From contig JAVJSD010000042.1 of the NCBI GenBank assembly GCA_040219575.1, positions 1 through 64,000 of the forward strand: a DNA stretch of 64,000 nt, given 5' to 3'. The DNA is from JAVJSD01 sp040219575. Its GTDB lineage: Bacteria; Planctomycetota; Planctomycetia; Pirellulales; Pirellulaceae. Position 1 is the first letter of the stretch; the number at the start of each line of letters is the position of its first letter. Positions 44,461 through 54,130 of this stretch are shown piece after piece. Under the pieces are notes generated by a model, which did no database searches, was not told the origin of the DNA, and saw only the letters and a program-made list of their open reading frames with translations. Made by a program: the position numbers and the translations under genes.

Positions 44461-45591
44461 ATGACTAGCCTAGTTCGCGAGGGCAGGGCGTCACAACCGC
44501 ACGGCCGAATTCAGGGTGCGGTTCGCGGTTGCGCGGCCGCCCTGGTGTTGGGACTGGCATCTGGATTCGCCGGCTGGGGCGCCGCGGATGAAACGCGTCC
44601 CGCCGTGCTGACGAACGCCGACGCCCAGGCCAACACGCCGGCGGAGATGAAGCCCTACGCCGAATTGATCGAGCACACCGATACGGTGATTGAGATGGTT
44701 CCCATCCCCGGCGGCGAACTGCTGATGGGCAGTCCCGATTCGGAAGCGGACCGCGGCGACGACGAGGGGCCGCGGCACCCGGTGAAGGTCGACCCGTTCT
44801 GGATGGGCAAGTACGAGATCACGTGGGACGCCTACGAGGTGTGGATGTTCGACCTCGACATCCAGCGTCGCAAGATCTACCGCAAGGCGGAGACCCAGCG
44901 CGACAAGGCGGCGGTTGAATACCAGATTTCGCAACCGACCGAACCGTACACCGACATGACCTTCGGCATGGGCAAACGCGGCTACCCGGCGATTTGCATG
45001 ACGCAGTTGGCCGCCAAGACCTTCTGCCAGTGGCTCTCCGCCAAGACCGGGCGGTACTACCGTCTGCCGACCGAGGCCGAATGGGAATACGCCTGCCGCG
45101 CCGGAACGACCACCGCTTACAGCTTCGGCGACGATCCGAGCAAGCTTGGCGAATACGCCTGGTATTACGACAACGCGGGCGAAAAGTATCAGAAGGTGGG
45201 TCAGAAGAAGCCCAACCCGTGGGGGCTGTACGACATGCACGGCAACGTCAACGAGTGGGTGCTCGATCAATACACGACCGATTTCTACGGCAAGTTCGCC
45301 GGCCAGACGGCCGAGAACCCGTTGGCGATTCCCACCAAACTCTACCCGCGCGTGGTGCGGGGCGGCTCGTGGGACAGCGATCCCGAGGAGTGCCGCAGCG
45401 CCGCGCGGTTGAAGTCGGATCCCTCCTGGAAGCGGCAGGACCCGCAGATTCCGAAGAGCATCTGGTACCACACCGACGCCACCTACGTGGGGTTTCGCAT
45501 CGTCCGCCCGCTGAACGAGCCGAGCGCGGAGCAGAAGCAGGCCAAGTGGGACAAGAGCGAGCCGCAGTTCGACCGCAAATCGGGTCGCTAG
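44461..45591 (+). CDS. SUMF1-domain (formylglycine-generating-enzyme-like) protein
   Basis: A 376-residue exported protein with an N-terminal hydrophobic segment (CAAALVLGLASGFAGWG). The SUMF1 domain runs from MVPIPGGELLMGSPDSE through RLPTEAEWEYACRAGT, NPWGLYDMHGNVNEWV and RVVRGGSWDSDPEECRSAAR to GFRIVR. Compared by eye with true formylglycine-generating enzymes, the first of the two active-site Cys after RGGSW is replaced by Ser and only the second is kept. It is therefore probably not the sulfatase-activating enzyme but one of the many exported SUMF1-domain proteins of planctomycetes with unknown ligand. Confidence 0.88.
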   Translation: MTSLVREGRASQPHGRIQGAVRGCAAALVLGLASGFAGWGAADETRPAVLTNADAQANTPAEMKPYAELIEHTDTVIEMVPIPGGELLMGSPDSEADRGDDEGPRHPVKVDPFWMGKYEITWDAYEVWMFDLDIQRRKIYRKAETQRDKAAVEYQISQPTEPYTDMTFGMGKRGYPAICMTQLAAKTFCQWLSAKTGRYYRLPTEAEWEYACRAGTTTAYSFGDDPSKLGEYAWYYDNAGEKYQKVGQKKPNPWGLYDMHGNVNEWVLDQYTTDFYGKFAGQTAENPLAIPTKLYPRVVRGGSWDSDPEECRSAARLKSDPSWKRQDPQIPKSIWYHTDATYVGFRIVRPLNEPSAEQKQAKWDKSEPQFDRKSGR

Positions 45592-45607
45592 TGCATTGTC
45601 GGCTTGA

Positions 45608-45690
45608 TCTTAGAGTAGCTGAACTCGTGAGAGTTCAGCAGTTCGTGACGACGTCTGAACTTCCAGAAGCCTCACGACTTCTGCTACCCC
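45608..45690. repeat. Two hairpin repeats after the SUMF1-like gene
   Basis: ctgaactc-gtga-gagttcag is a perfect 8-bp stem with a GTGA loop, and agaagcctcacgacttct (reverse orientation) is a second stem of the same family, ending in ctac. The GTGA loop is the shared feature of the dispersed repeats at 13417-13686, 52585 and 52625. The rest of the 285-base gap to the next gene shows nothing else. Confidence 0.75.
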
Positions 45691-45876
45691 CATTCTTAGC
45701 TGTCACGCTGCACTGGTCGCTTCCCGCCCGGCCCCCGCTTCGGCGGGCCGCAAATTGTTGATAAACCACGCCGGGACGTGTATCGTATGAAGATGGTACG
45801 TGCCCCTCTCCGCTCGTAGAGCGGCTGGATTGATCCACCAACGCGTTCGCCCTGCGCGCCACCCAAGGAGTTTTTA

Positions 45877-47226
<1,350 letters not shown>

Positions 47227-47602
47227 CAATCCTGCGGATCGCTAGCAAAACGCACCACGCGGCCGTCGAAATTTTCGGCGGCCGCTTTGTGTTGCGTCCC
47301 GACCGTCGCACCTCCCGCAACTGCTAGCAGACAGGCGAGCGGAAACGTCGCAAGTTGCTGTTGCCCCAATTTTCCGTTTGTCATAGAACCGGTGAATCGG
47401 CGCGTTGGGCCTGGAATGGATCTCCTACACGGCCCCCTTCTTCATGCCGCCAGGATGACGGCAGCGCGCTGCAGCAACCTGCGTCGCGCGCGTCGTCTCA
47501 TGACGCGAATTAAGCCGCGGAATCGCGCGGGCGACGCCTCGCCACAACACCAGGATAACCGACGTGCCGCAGCCGCACGTCCCAGGAAAGGGAGATCCAC
47601 CA
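47227..47602 (+). promoter_or_regulatory. Leader region of the CsrA-receiver gene with GGA motifs
   Basis: This 376-base gap contains a terminator-like hairpin close to the preceding gene (47259-47285: gcggccg pairing with cggccgc). The second half carries several GGA motifs of the type bound by CsrA: ctggaatgga (47411-47420), caggatgacg (47451-47460), caggataacc (about 47551-47560) and aggaaaggga (47584-47593), the last overlapping the ribosome-binding site. CsrA proteins often repress their own mRNA through such sites; here that is an inference. Confidence 0.45.
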
Positions 47603-48340
47603 ATGCTTGTATTGTCGCGTCGTCAGAACGACAAGATCGTGTTCCCGAATTTGGGAATCACCGTCGAGATTCTGAAAGTCGCCGGGCGCTCCGTCCGCGT
47701 GGGAGTGGCCGCTCCGGAGGAAGTCAGCGTGCTCCGTCACGAGATCGTCGAGCAGGAGGGGCATGCGATCGCCGACGCGCTTCCCGCCGGCATGCTGAGC
47801 CATCGACTGAGGAATCGGCTGCATACCGCGAACCTGGCGCTGCAACTGACCATCCGCCAATTGGAACGAGGCATGGTTCAGTCGGCCGAACAGACCTTGC
47901 AGAAGGCCCTCGGTGAGTTTGAATCGCTCGATCGCGAAATCGCCGACGAAACACAACCTCGGCCGCGCGCCCTGCTGGTGGAGGACGACCGCAACGAGAG
48001 CGAACTGCTGGCCGGCTTCTTGCGACTGAGCGAATTCGAAGTCGATACCGCCCGCGACGGACGCGAAGCGCTCAACCGGCTTTCGACCGAAGCGCCGCCC
48101 GATGTGGTCCTGCTCGACATGATGATGCCCCGCCTCGACGGCCCCGGCACGGTGACCGAGCTGCGCAGCAATCCACGCTACGAAGGGCTGCGCGTGTACG
48201 CGGTCTCGGGCTCGTCGCCGGAAGAGTGCGGCGTTCGAACCGGTCCGCATGGCGTCGATCGCTGGTTCTCCAAGCCCATCAATCCCGAACGTTTGGTTCG
48301 GGAAATCCGCCGCGAACTCGACGCCTGTCAGGCGGGATGA
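47603..48340 (+). CDS. CsrA domain fused to a response-regulator receiver
   Basis: A 245-residue fusion. Residues 1-55 are a CsrA/RsmA RNA-binding domain: MLVLSRRQNDKIVF, VEILKVAGRSVRVGVAAPEE and VSVLRHEI, keeping Leu4, Arg6 and the Arg (Arg45 here, Arg44 in E. coli) that contact RNA. Residues 60-115 are helical, with SHRLRNRLHTANLALQL (His67) looking like the H-box helix of a histidine kinase DHp domain. Residues 122-240 are a complete receiver: acidic Asp128/Asp129, phosphoacceptor Asp172 in VVLLDMMMP, Ser202 in AVSGSS and Lys224 in FSKP. The ATG at 47603 follows aaagggag and gives the exact CsrA start. Likely role: phosphorylation-controlled post-transcriptional regulation. The 3' end overlaps the convergent peptidase gene by 13 bases. 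Confidence 0.92.
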   Translation: MLVLSRRQNDKIVFPNLGITVEILKVAGRSVRVGVAAPEEVSVLRHEIVEQEGHAIADALPAGMLSHRLRNRLHTANLALQLTIRQLERGMVQSAEQTLQKALGEFESLDREIADETQPRPRALLVEDDRNESELLAGFLRLSEFEVDTARDGREALNRLSTEAPPDVVLLDMMMPRLDGPGTVTELRSNPRYEGLRVYAVSGSSPEECGVRTGPHGVDRWFSKPINPERLVREIRRELDACQAG

Positions 48341-49422
48341 CGATCGACGGGCGCAGTCGACGCTTGCACCACCGTATCGTGGATGAAACGCACCTTCTCG
48401 ACGACGGGCTGATTCCACACGAAGGGAAACGCATCGGGCAACCCCATGCCGCGGTTCAAATTGTTCAGCACATAGGTGAGAGGAAACCAATCCTCGATCA
48501 AGGCGTTGAATGCGCCGCCCGAGGCCGCACCGGTCTCCGGCGGCGAATCGATGCTCGGCTCATCGGGATGCTCCGGCTTCAGCGATAGTCCGCAGGCCGA
48601 CGCCGTTTCGAGCAGGTCGACCATGTGCAGGTAATGGGCCCAGGTTTCCGCCCAGTCCTCCCAAGGGTGCGAGGCGGCGTAGGCGCTGACGAACCGCTCC
48701 TTCCAATCGGCGGACGCCCCTTGCTGATAGTGCCGCTCGAGCGCCTTGGCGTAGTCCTGGCGTTCGTCGCCGAACAGCCGCCGGAATGCTTCGAGCCGCG
48801 GATTCTCACGCAATAACAAGTCCCAGTAGTAGTGACCGACCTCGTGGCGGAAGTGCCCTAGCAGCGTGCGATACGGTTCGTGCATGGCGACCCGTCGGCG
48901 CTCGCGCTCCACGTCGTCGGCCTCGGCGATATTCAGCGTGATCAAGCCTTGGGCGTGACCGGTCATCACCGGCCCGCCGTCGTCGGCCGGTGCATCCGAC
49001 AGAAACTCGAACGCCAGGCCTCGCTCGGCGTCCTCCACCTTCGACCGCGGCCAGCAGCCGAGTCGATCGAGACTGTAGAGCAGACGACGTTTGGCCGTCT
49101 CGATCTTGCTCCACGCCTTTTGATTGCCCGCCACACCCAGATCGGGAATCACGCGCGTCAGTCGGCATGAGCGGCAGCGTCGTTCCGCATCCGCGGCGGG
49201 AACCGCCCAATTGCAGGCGTTGTGGTTGGTGTAGTTTTCGCAAAGGCGGACCATCTTGTTCGTCCCGAGAGCATTGGCGCTCCACCGATCGTCGCCGGCC
49301 GGATCGAGCGAGGCCATGGCGACGTCGTCCGGCAAATACGCCAGCGTTCGCCCGCACTTCAGGCAGTGCGTGTTCTCGAAGAACACCAGGCGCCCGCAGT
49401 GATCGCAATGGAAGACTTTCAT
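48328..49422 (-). CDS. Zinc-ribbon putative metallopeptidase
   Basis: A 364-residue cytoplasmic protein. The N-terminus is a zinc ribbon with CDHCG (residues 5-9) and CLKCG, and a second Cys cluster C-x-N-Y..CNW..CRSC lies near residues 75-105. The catalytic motif is HEVGHYYWDLL within GHFRHEVGHYYW, followed by DWAETWAHYLHMVDLLETA. This matches the family of putative zinc-binding metallopeptidases with an N-terminal zinc ribbon; substrates are unknown. The ATG at 49422 (MKVFHCDHCG) was preferred to an upstream start. It is convergent with, and overlaps by 13 bases, the CsrA-receiver gene. Confidence 0.85.
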   Translation of the reverse strand: MKVFHCDHCGRLVFFENTHCLKCGRTLAYLPDDVAMASLDPAGDDRWSANALGTNKMVRLCENYTNHNACNWAVPAADAERRCRSCRLTRVIPDLGVAGNQKAWSKIETAKRRLLYSLDRLGCWPRSKVEDAERGLAFEFLSDAPADDGGPVMTGHAQGLITLNIAEADDVERERRRVAMHEPYRTLLGHFRHEVGHYYWDLLLRENPRLEAFRRLFGDERQDYAKALERHYQQGASADWKERFVSAYAASHPWEDWAETWAHYLHMVDLLETASACGLSLKPEHPDEPSIDSPPETGAASGGAFNALIEDWFPLTYVLNNLNRGMGLPDAFPFVWNQPVVEKVRFIHDTVVQASTAPVDRHPA

Positions 49423-49664
49423 GGTTCTCGTGTTCCCCAAAGAGGCGGCGTCCCTGCAAAGCAACGTCGAACGACGCCGCCGGCCGCTGCATTATCGCAA
49501 AATTCGCGCCTCCATCTCGACGCCCGGGCGGCGGCGCGGCCGAAGCGGCCCGATGACTGGCGATTCGTCGGGAATTTGCTACAAAGAGAGCCCGCAATGC
49601 AGCCAACTCCGGCCGCGTATTCGTCGATGCCCCTTTCCCAAATTGCAATTCCGAGGACCATTTC

Positions 49665-50861
49665 ATGGGCGCCAACGCACCACTTGACCGCAAGCTTCGC
49701 ATGGCCCTGGTGGGAGGCGGTCAGGGCGCCTTCATCGGCCGCGTGCACGCCACCGCCGCCGTGCTCGACAATCGGGCCGAATTGGTCGCCGGGGCGCTGT
49801 CGTCGGATCCGGAAAAGGCCAAGGCGTCGGCCCCCGACTACGACATCAAGTCGGACCGCGCCTACGGCAGCATCGACGAGTTGATCGACAAGGAGTCGGC
49901 GCTGCCCGCGGATCAGCGGGTCGACTTCATCTCCGTCGCCACGCCGAACCACACCCACTTCCCGATCGCCAAGGCCGCGGTCGAGGCCGGCTTCAACGTG
50001 ATGTGCGACAAGCCGATGACCTTCGACCTGGCCCAGGCCGAAGCGCTCGGCAAGCTGGTCGACGAGTCGGGCGTGGTGTTCGGCGTCACGCATAACTACA
50101 CCGGCTATCCGCTGGTGCGGCAGGCGCGGGAGATGATCCTCGCGGGCGAACTCGGCGAGATTCAAGCGATCCGCGCGTGCTACATTCAGGGCTGGCTTCG
50201 CGCCCGGTTGGAGCAGGACGAACACAAGCAGGCCGCCTGGCGGACCGATCCCACCAAGAGCGGCGCCGCCGGCTGCTTCGGCGACATCGCCACGCACGCC
50301 TACAACCTGGCGCGCTACATGACGGGCGAATTGCCCGAGTCGATCAGTTGCCACCTGAAGACGTTCGCGCCCGGCCGGCAGCTCGACGACTACGGCACGG
50401 CGGTCATCCGCTTTGAGAACGGGGCCCTCGGCACGGTGACCGCCTCGCAAATCAGCCACGGCCGCGAAAACGACCTGTTCATCGAGATCGACGGCACCAA
50501 GGGCGCCCTGCAGTGGCGGCAGGAAGAGCCCAACGCCATGACGCTGCGGCAAAACGGCCAGCCGCACAAAATCTACACCCGCGACCCCAACGCCCCGCAT
50601 ACCAACGCCAGCGGACAGTCCGCCTGCCGCCTGCCCGCCGGCCACCCGGAAGCCTTCTTCGAGGCCTTCGCCAACGTCTATCGCGCGGCGTATGACAACA
50701 TGGTGCTGCGGGCCGACGGCAAAAAGTTCGAAGCCAACGACACCGTCTATCCCAACGTGAACGACGGCATCGAGGGGATGTACTTCATCCAGCAGTGCGT
50801 CGCCAGCAGCAGCGAAAACGGCGCCTGGCTGCCCCTGAAACACGCCCGGGCGCGCCGCTGA
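49665..50861 (+). CDS. Gfo/Idh/MocA family oxidoreductase
   Basis: A 398-residue cytoplasmic NAD(P)-dependent dehydrogenase. The N-terminal nucleotide-binding motif is ALVGGGQGAFIGRVH, the lysine motif is CDKPMTFDLAQAEAL, and GCFGDIATHAYNLARY carries the conserved Asp/His of the active site. No signal peptide. The C-terminal part (GHPEAFFEAFANVYRA) is typical of the family. Sugar or inositol derivatives are likely substrates. It starts with ATG at 49665 and is divergent from the zinc peptidase gene. Its 3' end is 34 bases from the convergent DinB-like gene. Confidence 0.93.
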   Translation: MGANAPLDRKLRMALVGGGQGAFIGRVHATAAVLDNRAELVAGALSSDPEKAKASAPDYDIKSDRAYGSIDELIDKESALPADQRVDFISVATPNHTHFPIAKAAVEAGFNVMCDKPMTFDLAQAEALGKLVDESGVVFGVTHNYTGYPLVRQAREMILAGELGEIQAIRACYIQGWLRARLEQDEHKQAAWRTDPTKSGAAGCFGDIATHAYNLARYMTGELPESISCHLKTFAPGRQLDDYGTAVIRFENGALGTVTASQISHGRENDLFIEIDGTKGALQWRQEEPNAMTLRQNGQPHKIYTRDPNAPHTNASGQSACRLPAGHPEAFFEAFANVYRAAYDNMVLRADGKKFEANDTVYPNVNDGIEGMYFIQQCVASSSENGAWLPLKHARARR

Positions 50862-50894
50862 CCATCGTGTGCCGCCGGGGCGTCCCGAGGCGTG

Positions 50895-51398
50895 CTACTC
50901 CGCAGCGCCGAGCAGGGGGGCGTGGCCGAGGGAGCGGCGGACGACGGAGAGTTGGCCGCTGTGCAGGCCCTCGTGCCAGACGGCCAACTCGAACACCGAG
51001 GCGAAGTCGGCGAGGAAGTCCGGTGCGCCCGCGGGCGTGGGGCGACTGAGGTCGTCGTCGGTCAGCGTGGCCAACACATCGAGCAGCGTCGCGCGGCGCT
51101 CGCGCATGGTGCTCAGGACCTCGTCGACCGGCGGATACTGCTCCGCGCTGGACTGCGGCTTCGAGCCCATGCCGAAGGCGGCGGCGAATCCGTCTTGCTC
51201 GCGGGCGCGCTGCGGCGCGACCAGCGAGATCAGGAAGTTGTCGGTGTTGGCCATGTGCCCGGCGAACCACAACGCGTGATTGCCCCCTTCGCAGACCTGG
51301 TGCGTCCACTGTTCGGGAGACTTGAAGTCGGCCAGCATCCGCTCGCTCAGTTGGCGAGCGCTTTCGAGTTGCCGTTGAATGCGTTCTTTGAGGCTCAT
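50895..51398 (-). CDS. DinB-like four-helix protein
   Basis: A 167-residue protein of the DinB/YfiT-like metal-dependent hydrolase superfamily. The helices carry HALWFAGHMANTDNFL and AVWHEGLHSGQLSVVRRSLG, which provide the three His ligands of this fold. Members act as thiol transferases or hydrolases; the specific reaction is unknown. ATG 51398 (MSLKERIQRQLE) was preferred to an upstream start in low-complexity sequence. Stands alone between convergent and same-strand genes. Confidence 0.85.
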   Translation of the reverse strand: MSLKERIQRQLESARQLSERMLADFKSPEQWTHQVCEGGNHALWFAGHMANTDNFLISLVAPQRAREQDGFAAAFGMGSKPQSSAEQYPPVDEVLSTMRERRATLLDVLATLTDDDLSRPTPAGAPDFLADFASVFELAVWHEGLHSGQLSVVRRSLGHAPLLGAAE

Positions 51399-51530
51399 GG
51401 AGTTTTCAGGTCGGAGGGAACAACCGCAGGGCGCTGCGGCAGGGCGCCGTTTGGCGATCAAACATCGATCACGGAGTTTCGTTCGCGCGCCGCTTGAGAA
51501 TTGCCGGAACCGCGCACGGCTTGTTCCGGC

Positions 51531-52550
51531 CTACTGGGGGTAGATGCGGTGGCCGCTTTTGGCGAGCGCGATGCGATAGAGGGCGTAGCGGCGGGGCTTG
51601 TCGGTGACCGGGCCGTTGGCGGTGATGTACAGCGTGCGCGACTCGGTGCGGTCGCCGTAGCCGAACACGCAGTTGGTGGGGTCGCCCGGTGTGGGAACGA
51701 ACGCCAGATGCTTGCCATCGGGCGAGAAGATGTAGATGCCCGCCTCCTCGCCGCGGCCGGCGGTGGCGTAGAGATTGCCTTCGACATCGAGCGTCATGCC
51801 GTCGATGCCGCGGCGATCACCGCCGAAGTCGAACAGCACCTGCTTGCCGGTCAGCGCGCCGTCTGGCTTCACATCGAACCGCACCAGATGCCGATTGCCG
51901 GATGGGTTGTTGTCGGCGACGTACACATGCTTGCCGTCGATCGAGACGAGGATCCCGTTCGGCTTTTGCACCTCGCGCGTGGCGAGGCTCACTCGGCCGG
52001 AAGGATCGACGAGGAACACACCTTCGAAATCGATGTCGCGCGGCTCGTCGCCCACGTAGCGGGGATCGGTGAAGTAGACGCGTCCCTTGCCGTCGATCGC
52101 CAGATCGTTGGGGCTGTTGAAACGTTTGCCTTGCCAGTCGTCGGCCAGCGTGCGGACTTCGCCCCCCTCGTCGGTGATGGAGATGCGGCGCCGACCGCCG
52201 TCGCCGGCCCCCTCGCAGGCGATGAGCCGGCCCTTCTGGTCGATCATCAGCCCGTTCGATTTGCTGCTCGGGTTGCGGAAGACGGTCGTCTCGCCCGACT
52301 TGGGATGGAACTCGAGGATGCGGTTGCCGATGTCGCTGAACAGGATCGAACCCGACGCCGTGGCGACCGGGCCTTCGGTGAACTCGCCGTCGTTCCACAC
52401 CACTTCCAGTTTCGCGTCGCCGGGCACGAACCGGTCCTGCGCCGTCGGTTGGAAGTTTCCGATCTTGCCTGGCGGCTCCGCGGCGTCAGCAACCGGCGAA
52501 ACCAAAATCACGGTCACGATGACCAACAACACGGGCGACATTCGATTCAT
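51531..52550 (-). CDS. Exported SMP-30/gluconolactonase-like protein
   Basis: A 339-residue beta-propeller lactonase of the SMP-30/LRE family, exported by an N-terminal signal peptide (SPVLLVIVTVILVSPVADA). The metal-site blocks are FTEGPVATASGSILFSD (Glu ligand), RFNSPNDLAIDGKGRVYFTD (Asn and Asp) and GIDGMTLDVEGNLYATA (Asp). It would hydrolyse a sugar lactone in the periplasm. This fits as a downstream step to the sugar dehydrogenase encoded at 9474, although the genes are not linked. The ATG at 52550 directly precedes the signal segment; two hairpin repeats lie just upstream. Confidence 0.9.
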   Translation of the reverse strand: MNRMSPVLLVIVTVILVSPVADAAEPPGKIGNFQPTAQDRFVPGDAKLEVVWNDGEFTEGPVATASGSILFSDIGNRILEFHPKSGETTVFRNPSSKSNGLMIDQKGRLIACEGAGDGGRRRISITDEGGEVRTLADDWQGKRFNSPNDLAIDGKGRVYFTDPRYVGDEPRDIDFEGVFLVDPSGRVSLATREVQKPNGILVSIDGKHVYVADNNPSGNRHLVRFDVKPDGALTGKQVLFDFGGDRRGIDGMTLDVEGNLYATAGRGEEAGIYIFSPDGKHLAFVPTPGDPTNCVFGYGDRTESRTLYITANGPVTDKPRRYALYRIALAKSGHRIYPQ

Positions 52551-52584
52551 GGATGCGACTCGGGGCGGATGCGTTCGAAGGCAG

Positions 52585-52650
52585 GTAGCAGAAGTCGTGA
52601 GACTTCTGAAAATGACATTTCGACGTAGCAGAAGTCGTGAGACTTCTGAA
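52585..52650. repeat. Two direct copies of the GTGA-loop hairpin repeat
   Basis: gtagcagaagtcgtgagact continuing to ctgaa occurs at 52585-52610 and again at 52625-52650. Each folds as agaagtc-gtga-gacttct. They lie in the 5' region of the gluconolactonase-like gene (minus strand) and are identical to units in the 13417-13686 array. Confidence 0.9.
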
Positions 52651-52794
52651 TTCGACAGTTCGGCAGCGATTCCCCGATCCCTCTCGAGTTGGGCTGCCGC
52701 ACAATCGAGCTTTGGCGAAGCGCGCGGCTCGCCACGATTGTAACCGCTGGGTGAACGCCGGTCCAAAGCCGAGAACCGAACGGAGGGGAAGTCT

Positions 52795-52813
52795 GGCAGG
52801 CTGGAAGCCTGCC
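52795..52813. repeat. GGA-loop hairpin repeat
   Basis: ggcaggctggaagcctgcc folds into an 8-bp stem with loop GGA. It is identical to the hairpins at 13478, 13568 and 13658. It lies 22 bases from the stop of the minus-strand barrel gene. Confidence 0.88.
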
Positions 52814-52834
52814 CTACGGCGGGGACAGCGATGG

Positions 52835-54043
52835 TTACAGGGCCCAGCGGGCGCGGAGCATGACGGTGTCGTTGAGAAACACGTCGGGCGTGGCGGAATC
52901 GTACTCCAGCACGCGGCCAAAGACGTAGCCGCACTCCAGCCGCATCCCGCCGCCGCCGTCACGCTTTCGCTCCACGCCGAGCAACAGCCGCAGGTCGCGG
53001 AGCGTGAGCACATCGCTGACGCCGGAGTCCCGGGTGACCGACCAACTGCCGCCGCCGAATTCACCCGCCAGGTAGACCCAGCGTTCGACCGTGGAGTTGT
53101 AGCTCATGCGGTAGGCGACCTTCGGGATAGGGAAGATCAGGTCCAACTGCACATCGTCCCAGGGCGACCACATCACGCCGCCGGCCGGAATCAGCCGAAA
53201 GTCGCTGCGCGGCAGGTACAGCAGGCCCGCCACGAAATAGGCGCGGTCCTTTTGCATCTCGTACCGGCCCAGCGCCCGGGCCATGTACCGCAACTGGTCG
53301 CCGTAGTTACGGCGGAAGTCGCTGTAGACGCCGGGCGTGGCGCCGAACACCCCCGTCCAGCGCTCGGTGATCTTGGGGACCCACATCAATTCCAGGATGG
53401 CGCTGTACAACTGCGGCGGTGCGTCGGGCGTGATCGGGCCGTCGAGCCACCGCGTCTCGAACGACGGCGTGACGAGAATCGGATGGTCGCGCGTGGGCAG
53501 CGGCAGGGCGAACGTGCCGAACACCGCCGACTCGGTCAGCCCCAGCGTTTCGACCCGGCCGTCGGGCATCCACGCGCTGCTGACGCCCAACTTTTGGAAG
53601 AAGCCGTCCTTGTAGTCGGAGAACCGCGTCCACTTCCACTCCTGGATGAGCGGCTCGCAACCGAGGGGCAGGGCTGCGTCTTCGGGGCAGATGGCGTACT
53701 CGACGGGAGGCCCCGAAAAGATGTCGCCACGAGGCACGAGCACGTTGTCGCCCGGCAGGGCCGCGGTTCGCGATGCGCCGTCGGCGTCGGGCCCCAAATC
53801 GTCAACCGACGTTTGTTCGCTCAACTCGGGTTCGTTGGCCGGCAGCGGACTGATGTGCGGCGACAACAATCGCCCGGTGGGTAGTTGCGCGAAGGCGGAA
53901 GGCGTCGCCGGCGTCAGCAGCATCAGCAACAGCATCAGGCCGACGTGTGGGAGACGACCTTGCGACCGGGCGTTGGGCGTCCATCGAATGACGGCCAGCA
54001 GACGTGGTGCTCGGTTCGTCGCAACTCGGTTCATGCGGCGCAC
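52835..54043 (-). CDS. Outer-membrane beta-barrel-like protein, paralogue 1
   Basis: A 402-residue protein with a hydrophobic export segment ending TPATPSAFAQ, a polar linker, and a C-terminal region of alternating amphipathic strands ending in an aromatic-type strand (TVMLRARWAL). The segment FRLIPAGGVMWSPWDDVQLDLIFPIPKV is closely matched in the upstream neighbour (KLLPAGGFVWTPNDRVRFDVYFPKPKL), as are GEFGGGSWSV/GEYGYGSWTL and GYVFGRVLEY/GYVFDREVVF. The two genes are thus tandem paralogues. They probably form outer-membrane barrels of unknown transport or structural role. The start is ambiguous among several Met codons in the first 40 residues. Confidence 0.75.
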   Translation of the reverse strand: MRRMNRVATNRAPRLLAVIRWTPNARSQGRLPHVGLMLLLMLLTPATPSAFAQLPTGRLLSPHISPLPANEPELSEQTSVDDLGPDADGASRTAALPGDNVLVPRGDIFSGPPVEYAICPEDAALPLGCEPLIQEWKWTRFSDYKDGFFQKLGVSSAWMPDGRVETLGLTESAVFGTFALPLPTRDHPILVTPSFETRWLDGPITPDAPPQLYSAILELMWVPKITERWTGVFGATPGVYSDFRRNYGDQLRYMARALGRYEMQKDRAYFVAGLLYLPRSDFRLIPAGGVMWSPWDDVQLDLIFPIPKVAYRMSYNSTVERWVYLAGEFGGGSWSVTRDSGVSDVLTLRDLRLLLGVERKRDGGGGMRLECGYVFGRVLEYDSATPDVFLNDTVMLRARWAL

Positions 54044-54130
54044 GTGACGATCTTGGGGATTGCGACTGCGAACAGTTCGCAGGGAAGGCGACGGCGCCGG
54101 AAACTCCGGAGGCCCGCCGAACGTGAGTGA

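Noticed and set aside
44461..45591. Assignment as sulfatase-activating formylglycine-generating enzyme
   Set aside because: One of the two active-site Cys positions is Ser and the protein is exported, so only the SUMF1-domain call is kept.
47259..47285. Riboswitch in front of the CsrA-receiver gene
   Set aside because: Only a simple hairpin is seen, close to the preceding gene and better explained as its terminator; no known riboswitch core could be recognised.
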